The notes beneath the pieces are model-generated. The model saw only the letters and a program-made list of their open reading frames with translations, did not search any database and was not told the DNA's origin. DNA of 12,228 bases from an uncultured Actinomycetes bacterium (lineage in GTDB: Bacteria > Actinomycetota > Actinomycetes > Nanopelagicales > Nanopelagicaceae): NCBI GenBank assembly GCA_903845465.1, contig CAIMXQ010000018.1, forward strand, positions 1 through 12,228, given 5' to 3'. A program made the position numbers and the translations under genes. Shown piece by piece: positions 4,835 through 11,617 of this stretch (positions are counted from its first letter, which is position 1; each line of letters opens with the position of its first letter).

Positions 4835-6987
4835 CGTTTCGCCGTCGCTTTCGAAGTTGGTGTCGGGCTAGCAACTACTGCTGGTTTGCCTGGATTTAAT
4901 ATAGATGGCTTTGGCTTTGTAGCTGGTGAAATACGAGGTAACTTCGTTGGAGGATTTCCATCTGGGAAGAGTGCAAGTCCTGGCACAACCGTATTTCCTT
5001 TAACACCAAAGAGCGTCTCATAAATCTTTCGTACACCAACAGCAGAGGTGCTTGCTCCAAATCCACCTTGGCTCACCATCATGACCACTGCATATCGTGG
5101 ATTAGTTGCTGGAGCAAAAGATGCATACCAAGATGTATCAGCTTTAGCGGTTCCATTAGCGTTATTACCAAATACTTGTGCAGTTCCAGTTTTACCCGAA
5201 GTTGCTACTGGGAAGCTAGCAAAGACTCCTGCTGAAGTTCCAGAGACCGTAACTTCATGAAGTGCATCGTGCAAAAATGCAATTGTTGTCTGGTCAACGC
5301 CAAGCTCGCCATCTTTCTTTGGGGCAAATGTTCGAATGACGGTTCCATCGGTCTTGATAATTGCCTTCGCAATTGTTGGCTTCCACAGCGTTCCGCCGTT
5401 GGCAATTGCCGCATACATCTGGGCAAGTTTGATGGGAGTTAAAACTGTGTCGCCTTGGCCAATTGAGAAGTTGACTGCATCTCCTGCACGAATCTTGTCT
5501 CCGTCGAGGCAATTCTCATGTGCCAATAAAACCAGGAATGGAGTTTGTGCAGATTTAGCTGCTCGATCTTTATAGTTGCAGTAGTAATCCTTATTCTGGC
5601 TATACCAATCTGCGCGCCATTGACGGTTGGCAAGGCGCCCGGCAGATTCAGACGGAAGATCAATTCCAGTCTTGACTCCCATTTGGAACTTCGCTGCTGC
5701 TTTAAAGAAGTAATCATTCGGGTTAGATTTCGGACTTAATCCGCCATCTCGCACCCATTCGTCATATGCAATCTTGTACCAAATAGTGTCGCATGAAACT
5801 GCAATCGCCTGTTTCAAAGTGAGCGAACCTTGAGATTTGCTTTCAAAGTTTTGGAAGGCGCGATTACCAACCTGTACCTCTTTAGGACATTGATAAGTAC
5901 CTTTGAGGTCATAACCGGCATCACGTGCAGCAACTACCGAAACTGCTTTAAATGTTGACCCAGGTGCATAGAGACCTTGGAGTGCGCGGTTGAGTGCAGG
6001 TACACCAGTACTTTCGCTGTAAAGATCCTTCGCTTGTTTGACGGTTAGACCTTTTTCAAATGCGTTGGGGTCAAAGGTTGGATATGAAGATAAGGCGAGA
6101 ACTTGTCCATTGCTCACATCGAGTACAACTGCGGCACCACCATCTGCACGATAACCAGAAGCTCGTGCACGTTGAACTGCATCTGCCAACGCGATATCTG
6201 TTGCAGCTTGCAACCTTGCGTCAAGGCTTGTAACAAGGTGATCACCTGGAGTTGGTTTCGAATTCTTACTCGTTGTCGTGACAGCTTCTTTACGATCAAC
6301 AATAAAAGTCTTTATTCCTGGAGTCCCACGAAGATAATTGTCATAAACATATTCAAGTCCTGCTTTTCCAATTTCTTCAGATCTAAAATATGTGCGCCCA
6401 TTCGCACCTGCAAGGTCGGCCTCAGTTAATGGGCCGACATACCCAAGAACATGTCCACCATTGAGGCCCAATATTTCCGGATAACTTCGGAATGCAACGG
6501 GTGTAGCTGAAATACCGGGATATTTATCTGGACGTTCGACGATGCTGAGAGCTAATTTCGGATCTGCTTCATTGGTGATGGGAATTGGTTGGAAACGTGA
6601 TCCAGTCCAACAACCAGTTTTCATTCCCTTCGGTAGTTCACCGCAGAGTCGAGTACGTTGCCATACATCTGCGAAGTTCAATGAAAGCAAGGTGACAAGA
6701 CTTTGAATGACTGCTGCACCTTGATCAGGCAGGAGATCAATCTTTGTGCGATCAACAGTTATCGCTAGCCCAACCTTATTGAGCGCAAGCGGTACGCCTG
6801 ATGAATCAACAATAAAGCCTCGGTTTGCGGGCGTTACAACATCGCGGCTTTGAATACTCAGCGCTGCATCACGATATTTTGGACCAGCTGCTACTTGCAG
6901 ATAAAAGAGTCTCCCCATGAGTGCAACCATCAATGAGGCGATAAATATTTGAATGACAATCAGACTCAGCCTCGAGCGTTGGTTCAT
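4831..6987 (-). CDS. mrdA: Penicillin-binding protein 2 (class B transpeptidase)
   Basis: A 718-residue class B PBP that crosslinks peptidoglycan during cell elongation as partner of RodA. One membrane anchor (about 8-30) follows a short cytoplasmic N-terminus. The dimerisation/pedestal region contains RGFIVDSSG (56-64) and ILGLNGGHVLGYVG (172-185). The transpeptidase domain (about 280-660) has all three active-site motifs: S344-T-F-K347 in YAPGSTFK, S398-C-D400 in the SxN position (the SCD form is also found in E. coli PBP2), and K599-T-G601 in SGKTGTAQ. The FSIGQGDTVLTPIKLAQ stretch (507-523) is typical of the family. Oddities are the extracytoplasmic cysteines C115, C126, C367, C470 and C493, and a Pro/Ser/Thr-rich tail (672-718). 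The start overlaps the mreD stop (ATGA), and the stop overlaps the rodA start. Confidence 0.96.
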   Translation of the reverse strand: MNQRSRLSLIVIQIFIASLMVALMGRLFYLQVAAGPKYRDAALSIQSRDVVTPANRGFIVDSSGVPLALNKVGLAITVDRTKIDLLPDQGAAVIQSLVTLLSLNFADVWQRTRLCGELPKGMKTGCWTGSRFQPIPITNEADPKLALSIVERPDKYPGISATPVAFRSYPEILGLNGGHVLGYVGPLTEADLAGANGRTYFRSEEIGKAGLEYVYDNYLRGTPGIKTFIVDRKEAVTTTSKNSKPTPGDHLVTSLDARLQAATDIALADAVQRARASGYRADGGAAVVLDVSNGQVLALSSYPTFDPNAFEKGLTVKQAKDLYSESTGVPALNRALQGLYAPGSTFKAVSVVAARDAGYDLKGTYQCPKEVQVGNRAFQNFESKSQGSLTLKQAIAVSCDTIWYKIAYDEWVRDGGLSPKSNPNDYFFKAAAKFQMGVKTGIDLPSESAGRLANRQWRADWYSQNKDYYCNYKDRAAKSAQTPFLVLLAHENCLDGDKIRAGDAVNFSIGQGDTVLTPIKLAQMYAAIANGGTLWKPTIAKAIIKTDGTVIRTFAPKKDGELGVDQTTIAFLHDALHEVTVSGTSAGVFASFPVATSGKTGTAQVFGNNANGTAKADTSWYASFAPATNPRYAVVMMVSQGGFGASTSAVGVRKIYETLFGVKGNTVVPGLALFPDGNPPTKLPRISPATKPKPSILNPGKPAVVASPTPTSKATAKR

Positions 6988-7505
6988 AACTGCGCTCGAC
7001 TTCCAAAGATATTTGAGTGAAGGTACGAGATAACTTTAAGAAGTAAGGGCGAGATGATTGCCGCCCAGAATGCAGAGCCGGCAAGGAGAAAGAGAATATT
7101 TCCAATACTTCCAACATGTTGTCCCAACATCAGACCTAAAATGAGGAAGACGAGTTGGGATAGAAATACTCCAATGGTTGTTAAGAGCACTATGTTGATT
7201 GGATTACCTCGTATATTGTCATCGCCATACCCCAAGAAAGCCACGGCGTAACAAGCGATGATTAATACGAGTGTCCAGTGACCCATCGGTCCAGGGGATG
7301 TCTGCGATAAATCCATCCCGATTCCAGCACCAAAACCTGTCAGTGCTCCGATTTCTGGAGTGCTTAGAGCAGACCAAATTAGTGCAACAACTAAGAGCAG
7401 ATTAAATCCACCGGCAGGCAGACGCATCTGAGTTACAAAAGCCTCTTGAAAGAGAAACACTCCAAGAAAAATTGGTGACGAGAGAAGAAAGCTTCGAATC
7501 GACAT
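6984..7505 (-). CDS. mreD: Rod shape-determining protein MreD
   Basis: A 173-residue hydrophobic protein with about five membrane segments (near 8-24, 35-64, 76-95, 102-127, 133-160), the size and pattern of MreD. MreD is the integral membrane subunit that links MreC and MreB to wall synthesis enzymes. Sequence conservation in this family is low, but the stretch GFGAGIGMDLSQTSPGPMGHWTLV (57-80), with its Gly/Asp-rich core, matches the conserved MreD region (G..xGxxxDL). Position between mreC and mrdA confirms the call. Its ATG lies two bases after the mreC stop, with only a weak GAAG ribosome site, and its TGA overlaps the mrdA ATG, so translation is probably coupled. Confidence 0.92.
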   Translation of the reverse strand: MSIRSFLLSSPIFLGVFLFQEAFVTQMRLPAGGFNLLLVVALIWSALSTPEIGALTGFGAGIGMDLSQTSPGPMGHWTLVLIIACYAVAFLGYGDDNIRGNPINIVLLTTIGVFLSQLVFLILGLMLGQHVGSIGNILFLLAGSAFWAAIISPLLLKVISYLHSNIFGSRAQL

Positions 7506-7507
7506 TT

Positions 7508-8446
7508 TTACTTCGTAGCAGTTGGTGACGGTGAAACTGCGCCAGGGGTCGCATAAATCGTCACCGTTGGAATTGGAGTTGGATGGGGCTTTGGTGGAAC
7601 AAGTGCATCACGTGGATCAGCTGATGCACCAGAAACGACAACTGCTACGACGCCAAGAGTTGAAAAATTCGTGTAGAACCTAACATCAGCAGTTTGTGTG
7701 ACCGCGCCGGGTGAGTTATTGACTGAAGTGACTTCACCTATTGGCACGCCAGGAACAAAGGGGCGTCCATTGTCACTGCCACGGGCAAGGAGCGCATCAC
7801 CTTTATGAACAGTTGTCGTATTGTCGAGAAGTTGTAGAACACCTTTGCGAGTGCCCTGGCCACTCAAAATTCCAATTTGCTGACTTCCGGCAATGCGCGC
7901 ACCAATTCGAAATGATGGGTCCGAAGCAAGTTGAACAAGAGCGCTGTTTGCGTATGCATATTTAACAACACCGACGAGTCCGTACCCCGAGAGCACTGTC
8001 ATGTTGGATTGAATTCCAGATGATGTGCCAGCATCAATGGTTATTGTTTGAGTAAATGATGTGCTTGAACCTTGTGAAATAACCTTTGCGTTAACAATTT
8101 TAAAACCAGCTGTTCCTGCAAGATTGAGCACGCTCTTGAGCTGTGCCAGTTGAGCATCTGCAACCTTGCGATCTTGAAGCTTTAGGCGAAGCTTGTCATT
8201 TTCATCTTTGAGCTTTGCAATTTGATTTCGGGTACGCCCAAGGTGAGTTACATCAGAGATAAAGTTTCGAAGAGGAGAAACTGCCCATGACCCGACTTTT
8301 TGAACCGGGGTAAGAGCTGTCTGTGTACCTGTGCGCAGACCATTGATGACCTGAACACCGCGGAGATCGAGAGTAATCAGAAAGAGCGTCGTAACAACAA
8401 GAACAATAATGAGTAAGCGACCGCGGTTGTCGCCGCCGTAGCGCAC
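7508..8446 (-). CDS. mreC: Cell shape-determining protein MreC
   Basis: A 312-residue bitopic membrane protein. MreC is the extracytoplasmic scaffold that binds PBP2 and activates the RodA-PBP2 pair. Layout: short basic cytoplasmic N-terminus (MRYGGDNRGR), membrane helix (about 11-27), a coiled-coil region (about 70-108, rich in Lys/Leu/Asp), then the two beta domains with the family motifs SGYGLVGVV (153-161) and SDPSFRIGARI (175-185). The last roughly 35 residues are Pro/Ser/Thr-rich and end in SPSPTATK. The start codon is GTG (8444-8446), 10 bases after the mreB TAG; the ribosome site (AGGTAAT) is weak, and this is the only start that leaves a proper cytoplasmic tail and membrane helix. 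Confidence 0.95.
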   Translation of the reverse strand: MRYGGDNRGRLLIIVLVVTTLFLITLDLRGVQVINGLRTGTQTALTPVQKVGSWAVSPLRNFISDVTHLGRTRNQIAKLKDENDKLRLKLQDRKVADAQLAQLKSVLNLAGTAGFKIVNAKVISQGSSTSFTQTITIDAGTSSGIQSNMTVLSGYGLVGVVKYAYANSALVQLASDPSFRIGARIAGSQQIGILSGQGTRKGVLQLLDNTTTVHKGDALLARGSDNGRPFVPGVPIGEVTSVNNSPGAVTQTADVRFYTNFSTLGVVAVVVSGASADPRDALVPPKPHPTPIPTVTIYATPGAVSPSPTATK

Positions 8447-8456
8447 TTGGGATTAC

Positions 8457-9488
8457 CTATCGACGAGGCTCGGAGATCAAAACCTTTTCAAGGGCTTCGA
8501 ACTCTTCAATGCATTTACCGGATCCTTCAACAACTGCATCGAGTGGTCGATCTGCAATATGAATTGGCATACCTGTCTCTTTACGAAGACGCTCATCAAG
8601 TCCCTTAAGTAACGCGCCGCCGCCAGTAAGAACAATTCCGCGATCCATAAGATCAGATGAAAGTTCTGGTGGGCACTTATCAAGAGTTGCCTTCACTGCA
8701 TTAACAATCTGATTTACAGGTTCTTCAAGAGCCTTACGGATTTCTGCGGCAGTTACAACGATTGTCTTTGGTAGACCTGTTGCTAAATCGCGACCACGGA
8801 TTTCTGCATCGTTCTCGCCCTGAAGTGGGTATGCAGAGCCGATAGCCATCTTGATTTCTTCAGCTGTGCGTTCGCCTAAAAGTAATGAATATTCGCGCTT
8901 GGTCCAGTTAATAATCGATTGATCGAGTTCGTCGCCGCCAATACGAATCGAGAGCGCAGTAACAATTCCACCTAGTGAAATAACTGCAACTTCAGTTGTT
9001 CCGCCACCGATATCAACAACCATGTTGCCCGTTGGTTCGTGGATAGGAAGTCCCGCACCAATAGCAGCAGCCATTGGTTCTTCGATGATGTAGACCTTTC
9101 GCGCACCTGCTGCATAACCTGCATCTTTTACAGCACGCTGTTCGACGCCAGTGATACCTGAAGGAACGCAGACGACGATACGTGGCTTAGCCAGGTAGCT
9201 ACGACGGTGAACTTTCTGAATAAAGTAGCGGAGCATGCGCTCTGTTGTATCGAAATCTGCGATCACGCCATCTTTGAGTGGACGAATAGCAACGATATTG
9301 CCCGGTGTACGGCCAATCATCTTCTTCGCTTCAAGGCCGACTGCAAGAATGCCGCCAGTATCTTGGTTGATAGCAACTACAGATGGTTCGTTGAGGACAA
9401 TGCCACGACCGCGAACATAGACAAGCGTGTTTGCTGTACCTAGGTCAACTGCCATATCGCGGCCAATGAATGACATTCTGTTAGACAT
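8457..9488 (-). CDS. mreB: Actin-like rod shape-determining protein MreB
   Basis: A 343-residue bacterial actin that forms membrane-bound filaments directing lateral wall synthesis. Nucleotide-binding motifs are all present: phosphate 1 VDLGTANTLVY (14-24), the connect region IIEEPMAAAIGAGLP (134-148), phosphate 2 DIGGGTTEVAV (159-169) and adenosine motif LTGGGALLKGLDE (287-299). The N-terminus SFIGRDMAVDLG and the segment YVRGRGIVLNEPSVVAIN match actinobacterial MreB very closely. Two in-frame ATGs occur (M1 and M5). M1 is chosen because the GAGGGG ribosome site lies six bases before it. The ATG directly abuts the ndk stop (TAAATG), so it sits in the same transcript as ndk. No separate promoter is visible. 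Confidence 0.98.
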   Translation of the reverse strand: MSNRMSFIGRDMAVDLGTANTLVYVRGRGIVLNEPSVVAINQDTGGILAVGLEAKKMIGRTPGNIVAIRPLKDGVIADFDTTERMLRYFIQKVHRRSYLAKPRIVVCVPSGITGVEQRAVKDAGYAAGARKVYIIEEPMAAAIGAGLPIHEPTGNMVVDIGGGTTEVAVISLGGIVTALSIRIGGDELDQSIINWTKREYSLLLGERTAEEIKMAIGSAYPLQGENDAEIRGRDLATGLPKTIVVTAAEIRKALEEPVNQIVNAVKATLDKCPPELSSDLMDRGIVLTGGGALLKGLDERLRKETGMPIHIADRPLDAVVEGSGKCIEEFEALEKVLISEPRR

Positions 9489-9911
9489 TTATTTCCCCTC
9501 GAAGAAGATTGCTATCTCACGTGCAGCAGATTCTGGTGAATCAGAGCCGTGAACAATATTTTGTACAACTTTAGTTCCTTGATCTCGAGCAAGGTCTCCG
9601 CGAATAGTTCCGGGAGCTGCAACAGTTGGATCTGTTACTCCGGCGAGAGAACGAAATCCTTCGATCACGCGATTGCCTTCGGCAACGAGAGCAACGATTG
9701 GGCCGGACATCATGAACTCAACAAGTGGTTCAAAGAATGGCTTGCCTTGATGTTCTGCGTAATGCTTTTCAAGAAGTGCACGATCTGCTTGCAACATACG
9801 AAGTGCAGAAATTGAGTATCCCTTTGCTTCGATACGTGCAATGACTTCGCCAACCAGGCCGCGTGCAACGCCATCTGGCTTAACTAGGACGAGTGTCTTT
9901 TCTGTGCTCAC
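9489..9911 (-). CDS. ndk: Nucleoside diphosphate kinase
   Basis: A 140-residue cytoplasmic enzyme that transfers the gamma-phosphate of ATP to nucleoside diphosphates through a phosphohistidine. The active-site signature NIVHGSDSPESA (118-129) carries the catalytic H121. The substrate-binding K11 and adjacent residues (TLVLVKPDGVARG, 6-18), Y51, and R104 in APGTIRGD are also present. Length is normal for the bacterial hexamer/tetramer family. The start codon is GTG (9909-9911), fixed by the family N-terminus (xxERTLVLVKPDGV type). No Shine-Dalgarno is visible in the 12 bases after the upstream stop or in the end of the upstream gene, so reinitiation from the preceding gene is likely. Position after folC and DUF4233 is typical of actinobacteria. 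Confidence 0.97.
   Translation of the reverse strand: MSTEKTLVLVKPDGVARGLVGEVIARIEAKGYSISALRMLQADRALLEKHYAEHQGKPFFEPLVEFMMSGPIVALVAEGNRVIEGFRSLAGVTDPTVAAPGTIRGDLARDQGTKVVQNIVHGSDSPESAAREIAIFFEGK
9495..9500 (-). promoter_or_regulatory. mreB ribosome binding site inside the ndk coding end
   Basis: GAGGGG on the minus strand forms the Glu-Gly codons near the ndk C-terminus (FFEGK) and lies six bases before the first mreB ATG, which directly follows the ndk TAA. It favours M1 (MSNRMSF) over M5 as the mreB start, since the distance to M5 would be 18 bases. Confidence 0.65.
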
Positions 9912-9923
9912 TGGTGCAGTCTA

Positions 9924-10259
9924 TTAGGGGTTGGGAGTTCGTGAAGCCATGAGAGCTGCCCGTATAGCCTCACCCCTGCGACCCACCACAATGGCTGCAA
10001 TCCAGAGTCCCCCGAAAATCAGCCCCACGATGGCCATAGAAGGCACGACAACGGCATACCCAATCACCAGAAATTGCAAGAGAGAACCAATGATCCAGCC
10101 TGTGCGCTTCTTGAGAAGTCCTGGGGTGAGAAGCAAAAGTAGCGCGATGATTGCACCAGCAATAATTGTTGAAGGCTCGTGCTTATCTTTTGCAAGCAAC
10201 ATCGCAAATCCCATAACAAAGAATTCCATAACAAGAACTGCAGAACCAAGTATTCGCAT
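9924..10259 (-). CDS. Small four-helix membrane protein, DUF4233 family
   Basis: A 111-residue hydrophobic protein with four predicted membrane helices (about 5-23, 31-49, 54-72, 74-93) and a basic cytoplasmic-type C-terminus (GRRGEAIRAALMASRTPNP). Features are a loop KDKHEP between helices 1 and 2, a basic loop LKKRTGW (48-55), and GSLLQ at 58-62. It matches the DUF4233 proteins that sit between folC and ndk in many actinobacteria; no biochemical function is known to me. The start overlaps the folC stop by one base (TAATG), with an AGGAAG ribosome site within the folC end; the stop is a tandem TAA TAG. Its fixed position suggests co-expression with folC and ndk, but that alone does not show a role. 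Family assignment rests on size, topology and context as well as sequence resemblance. Confidence 0.85.
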   Translation of the reverse strand: MRILGSAVLVMEFFVMGFAMLLAKDKHEPSTIIAGAIIALLLLLTPGLLKKRTGWIIGSLLQFLVIGYAVVVPSMAIVGLIFGGLWIAAIVVGRRGEAIRAALMASRTPNP

Positions 10260-11617
10260 TACTTTACTTCCTTTGCAAATTTCTTTCGGACGATTGTGCG
10301 CGCTTCACCAACGGATACAACTGACCCTGTAATAAGAATTCCAATTGTATCTTCGCTCAATGGTCGGATTGAATCTGTGACTGCTTTATCGATTGCAGTT
10401 GCGATAGTTTCGCTCGTGAAGACACGGTCAGATCCGAATATTTCAATTGCCATTAACTCGAGTGCATCGATTTTCATTGCACGAGGTGATGAATTGGCGG
10501 AAACAATGACCGTATCCATTACTTGTTCAAGTTCAAGAAGAATCCCGCGGACATCCTTATCCCCCATAGGCGCAAAGATTCCAATTACTTCATCGAAGGT
10601 AAATTCGCTCTGAATAGTGTCTGCAAGTGCTGCAGCTCCATGAGGATTATGTGCTGCATCCAAGATAACCGTTGGGTCGCGATGAACGATTTCGCAGCGA
10701 CCAGGGGATGTCACCTGCGCAAATCCTGCTCGCACCGCCTCGATATCGAGTTCTTGATCGCCGAAGAAGATTTCTACCGCGACAAGGGCTGCTGCTGCGT
10801 TGGAAGCCTGATGCTTTCCATGAAGTGGGACGAAGATATCTGTATAAATCTCTTTCGTTCCTTGGATAGTGAGCAACTGTCCGCCTACAGCAACAGAGCG
10901 CGATATGACTGAGTATTCAATTCCTTCTCGTGCAATATCTGCGCCAACGAGAGCCGCCTGCTTCATGAGTTCGACTGCGCATTCGGGTTCCTGTTGAGCA
11001 AGAACTACAAAGCCACCTTCCTTAATAATCCCAGCTTTAGTCTGAGCAATCTCAGTAAGTGTTTCACCTAGATATTCAGTGTGGTCTAAGCCAATCGGCA
11101 TAATCACTGACACATCTGCATCGACAACATTGGTTGCATCCCATAGGCCACCCATACCTACCTCAATGACACCTACATCAATCGGATGCTCGGCAAAGGC
11201 TGCAAAGGCAAGGGCTGTGATTGCTTCAAAGAATGAAATCGGATTGTCGAACTTTTCATCCATTAAATCTAGATAAGCAGAGATATCGTTGAAGGAGAAG
11301 ATCAGCGCTTTCGCATCGATTGATTGACCATTGATTGCGATGCGCTCTAAGAAACTTTCAAGGTGTGGGCTTGTAAAACGTCCGGTACGCAGACCCATCT
11401 CGAAGAGCAGAGAATCAATCATGCGCGAGGTGGTTGTCTTACCGTTAGTGCCACCGATATGAATTGTTGGGTATGTAAGTTGAGGAGAGCCCAACATATC
11501 CACGAGTGCTGCAATTCGATCGAGAGTTGGTTCGATACGAGTCTCGGGCCAACGAGCAAGAAGTGCTTGCTCGATTGCATCGATGCGGGATTGATCTTCT
11601 GGTGAAATATGTGTCAT
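10259..11617 (-). CDS. folC: Folylpolyglutamate synthase / dihydrofolate synthase
   Basis: A 452-residue Mur-ligase-fold enzyme that adds glutamate to dihydropteroate and/or to tetrahydrofolates using ATP. Motifs in order are the P-loop IHIGGTNGKTTT (52-63), TSPHLESFLERI (82-93), SFFEAITALAF (128-138), VGMGGLWDATNV (153-164), GLDHTEYLG (176-184), QTKAGIIK (192-199) with the probable carbamylated lysine K194, HGKHQASNAA (266-275), and the C-terminal-domain LDAAHNPHG (319-327). Length is normal. With folC in this context the protein is probably bifunctional, as usual for bacteria with one copy, but this cannot be decided here. Its ATG overlaps the valS stop (TAATG) without a strong ribosome site, indicating coupling to valS translation. 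Confidence 0.96.
   Translation of the reverse strand: MTHISPEDQSRIDAIEQALLARWPETRIEPTLDRIAALVDMLGSPQLTYPTIHIGGTNGKTTTSRMIDSLLFEMGLRTGRFTSPHLESFLERIAINGQSIDAKALIFSFNDISAYLDLMDEKFDNPISFFEAITALAFAAFAEHPIDVGVIEVGMGGLWDATNVVDADVSVIMPIGLDHTEYLGETLTEIAQTKAGIIKEGGFVVLAQQEPECAVELMKQAALVGADIAREGIEYSVISRSVAVGGQLLTIQGTKEIYTDIFVPLHGKHQASNAAAALVAVEIFFGDQELDIEAVRAGFAQVTSPGRCEIVHRDPTVILDAAHNPHGAAALADTIQSEFTFDEVIGIFAPMGDKDVRGILLELEQVMDTVIVSANSSPRAMKIDALELMAIEIFGSDRVFTSETIATAIDKAVTDSIRPLSEDTIGILITGSVVSVGEARTIVRKKFAKEVK

Noticed and set aside
5048..5739. Several short plus- and minus-strand open frames inside mrdA
   Set aside because: They overlap the conserved transpeptidase coding sequence and show no independent start signals or domain features.
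10179..10613. A 144-codon plus-strand open frame across the folC/DUF4233 junction
   Set aside because: It runs opposite two well-supported genes, has no family signature, and its composition fits antisense of coding sequence.
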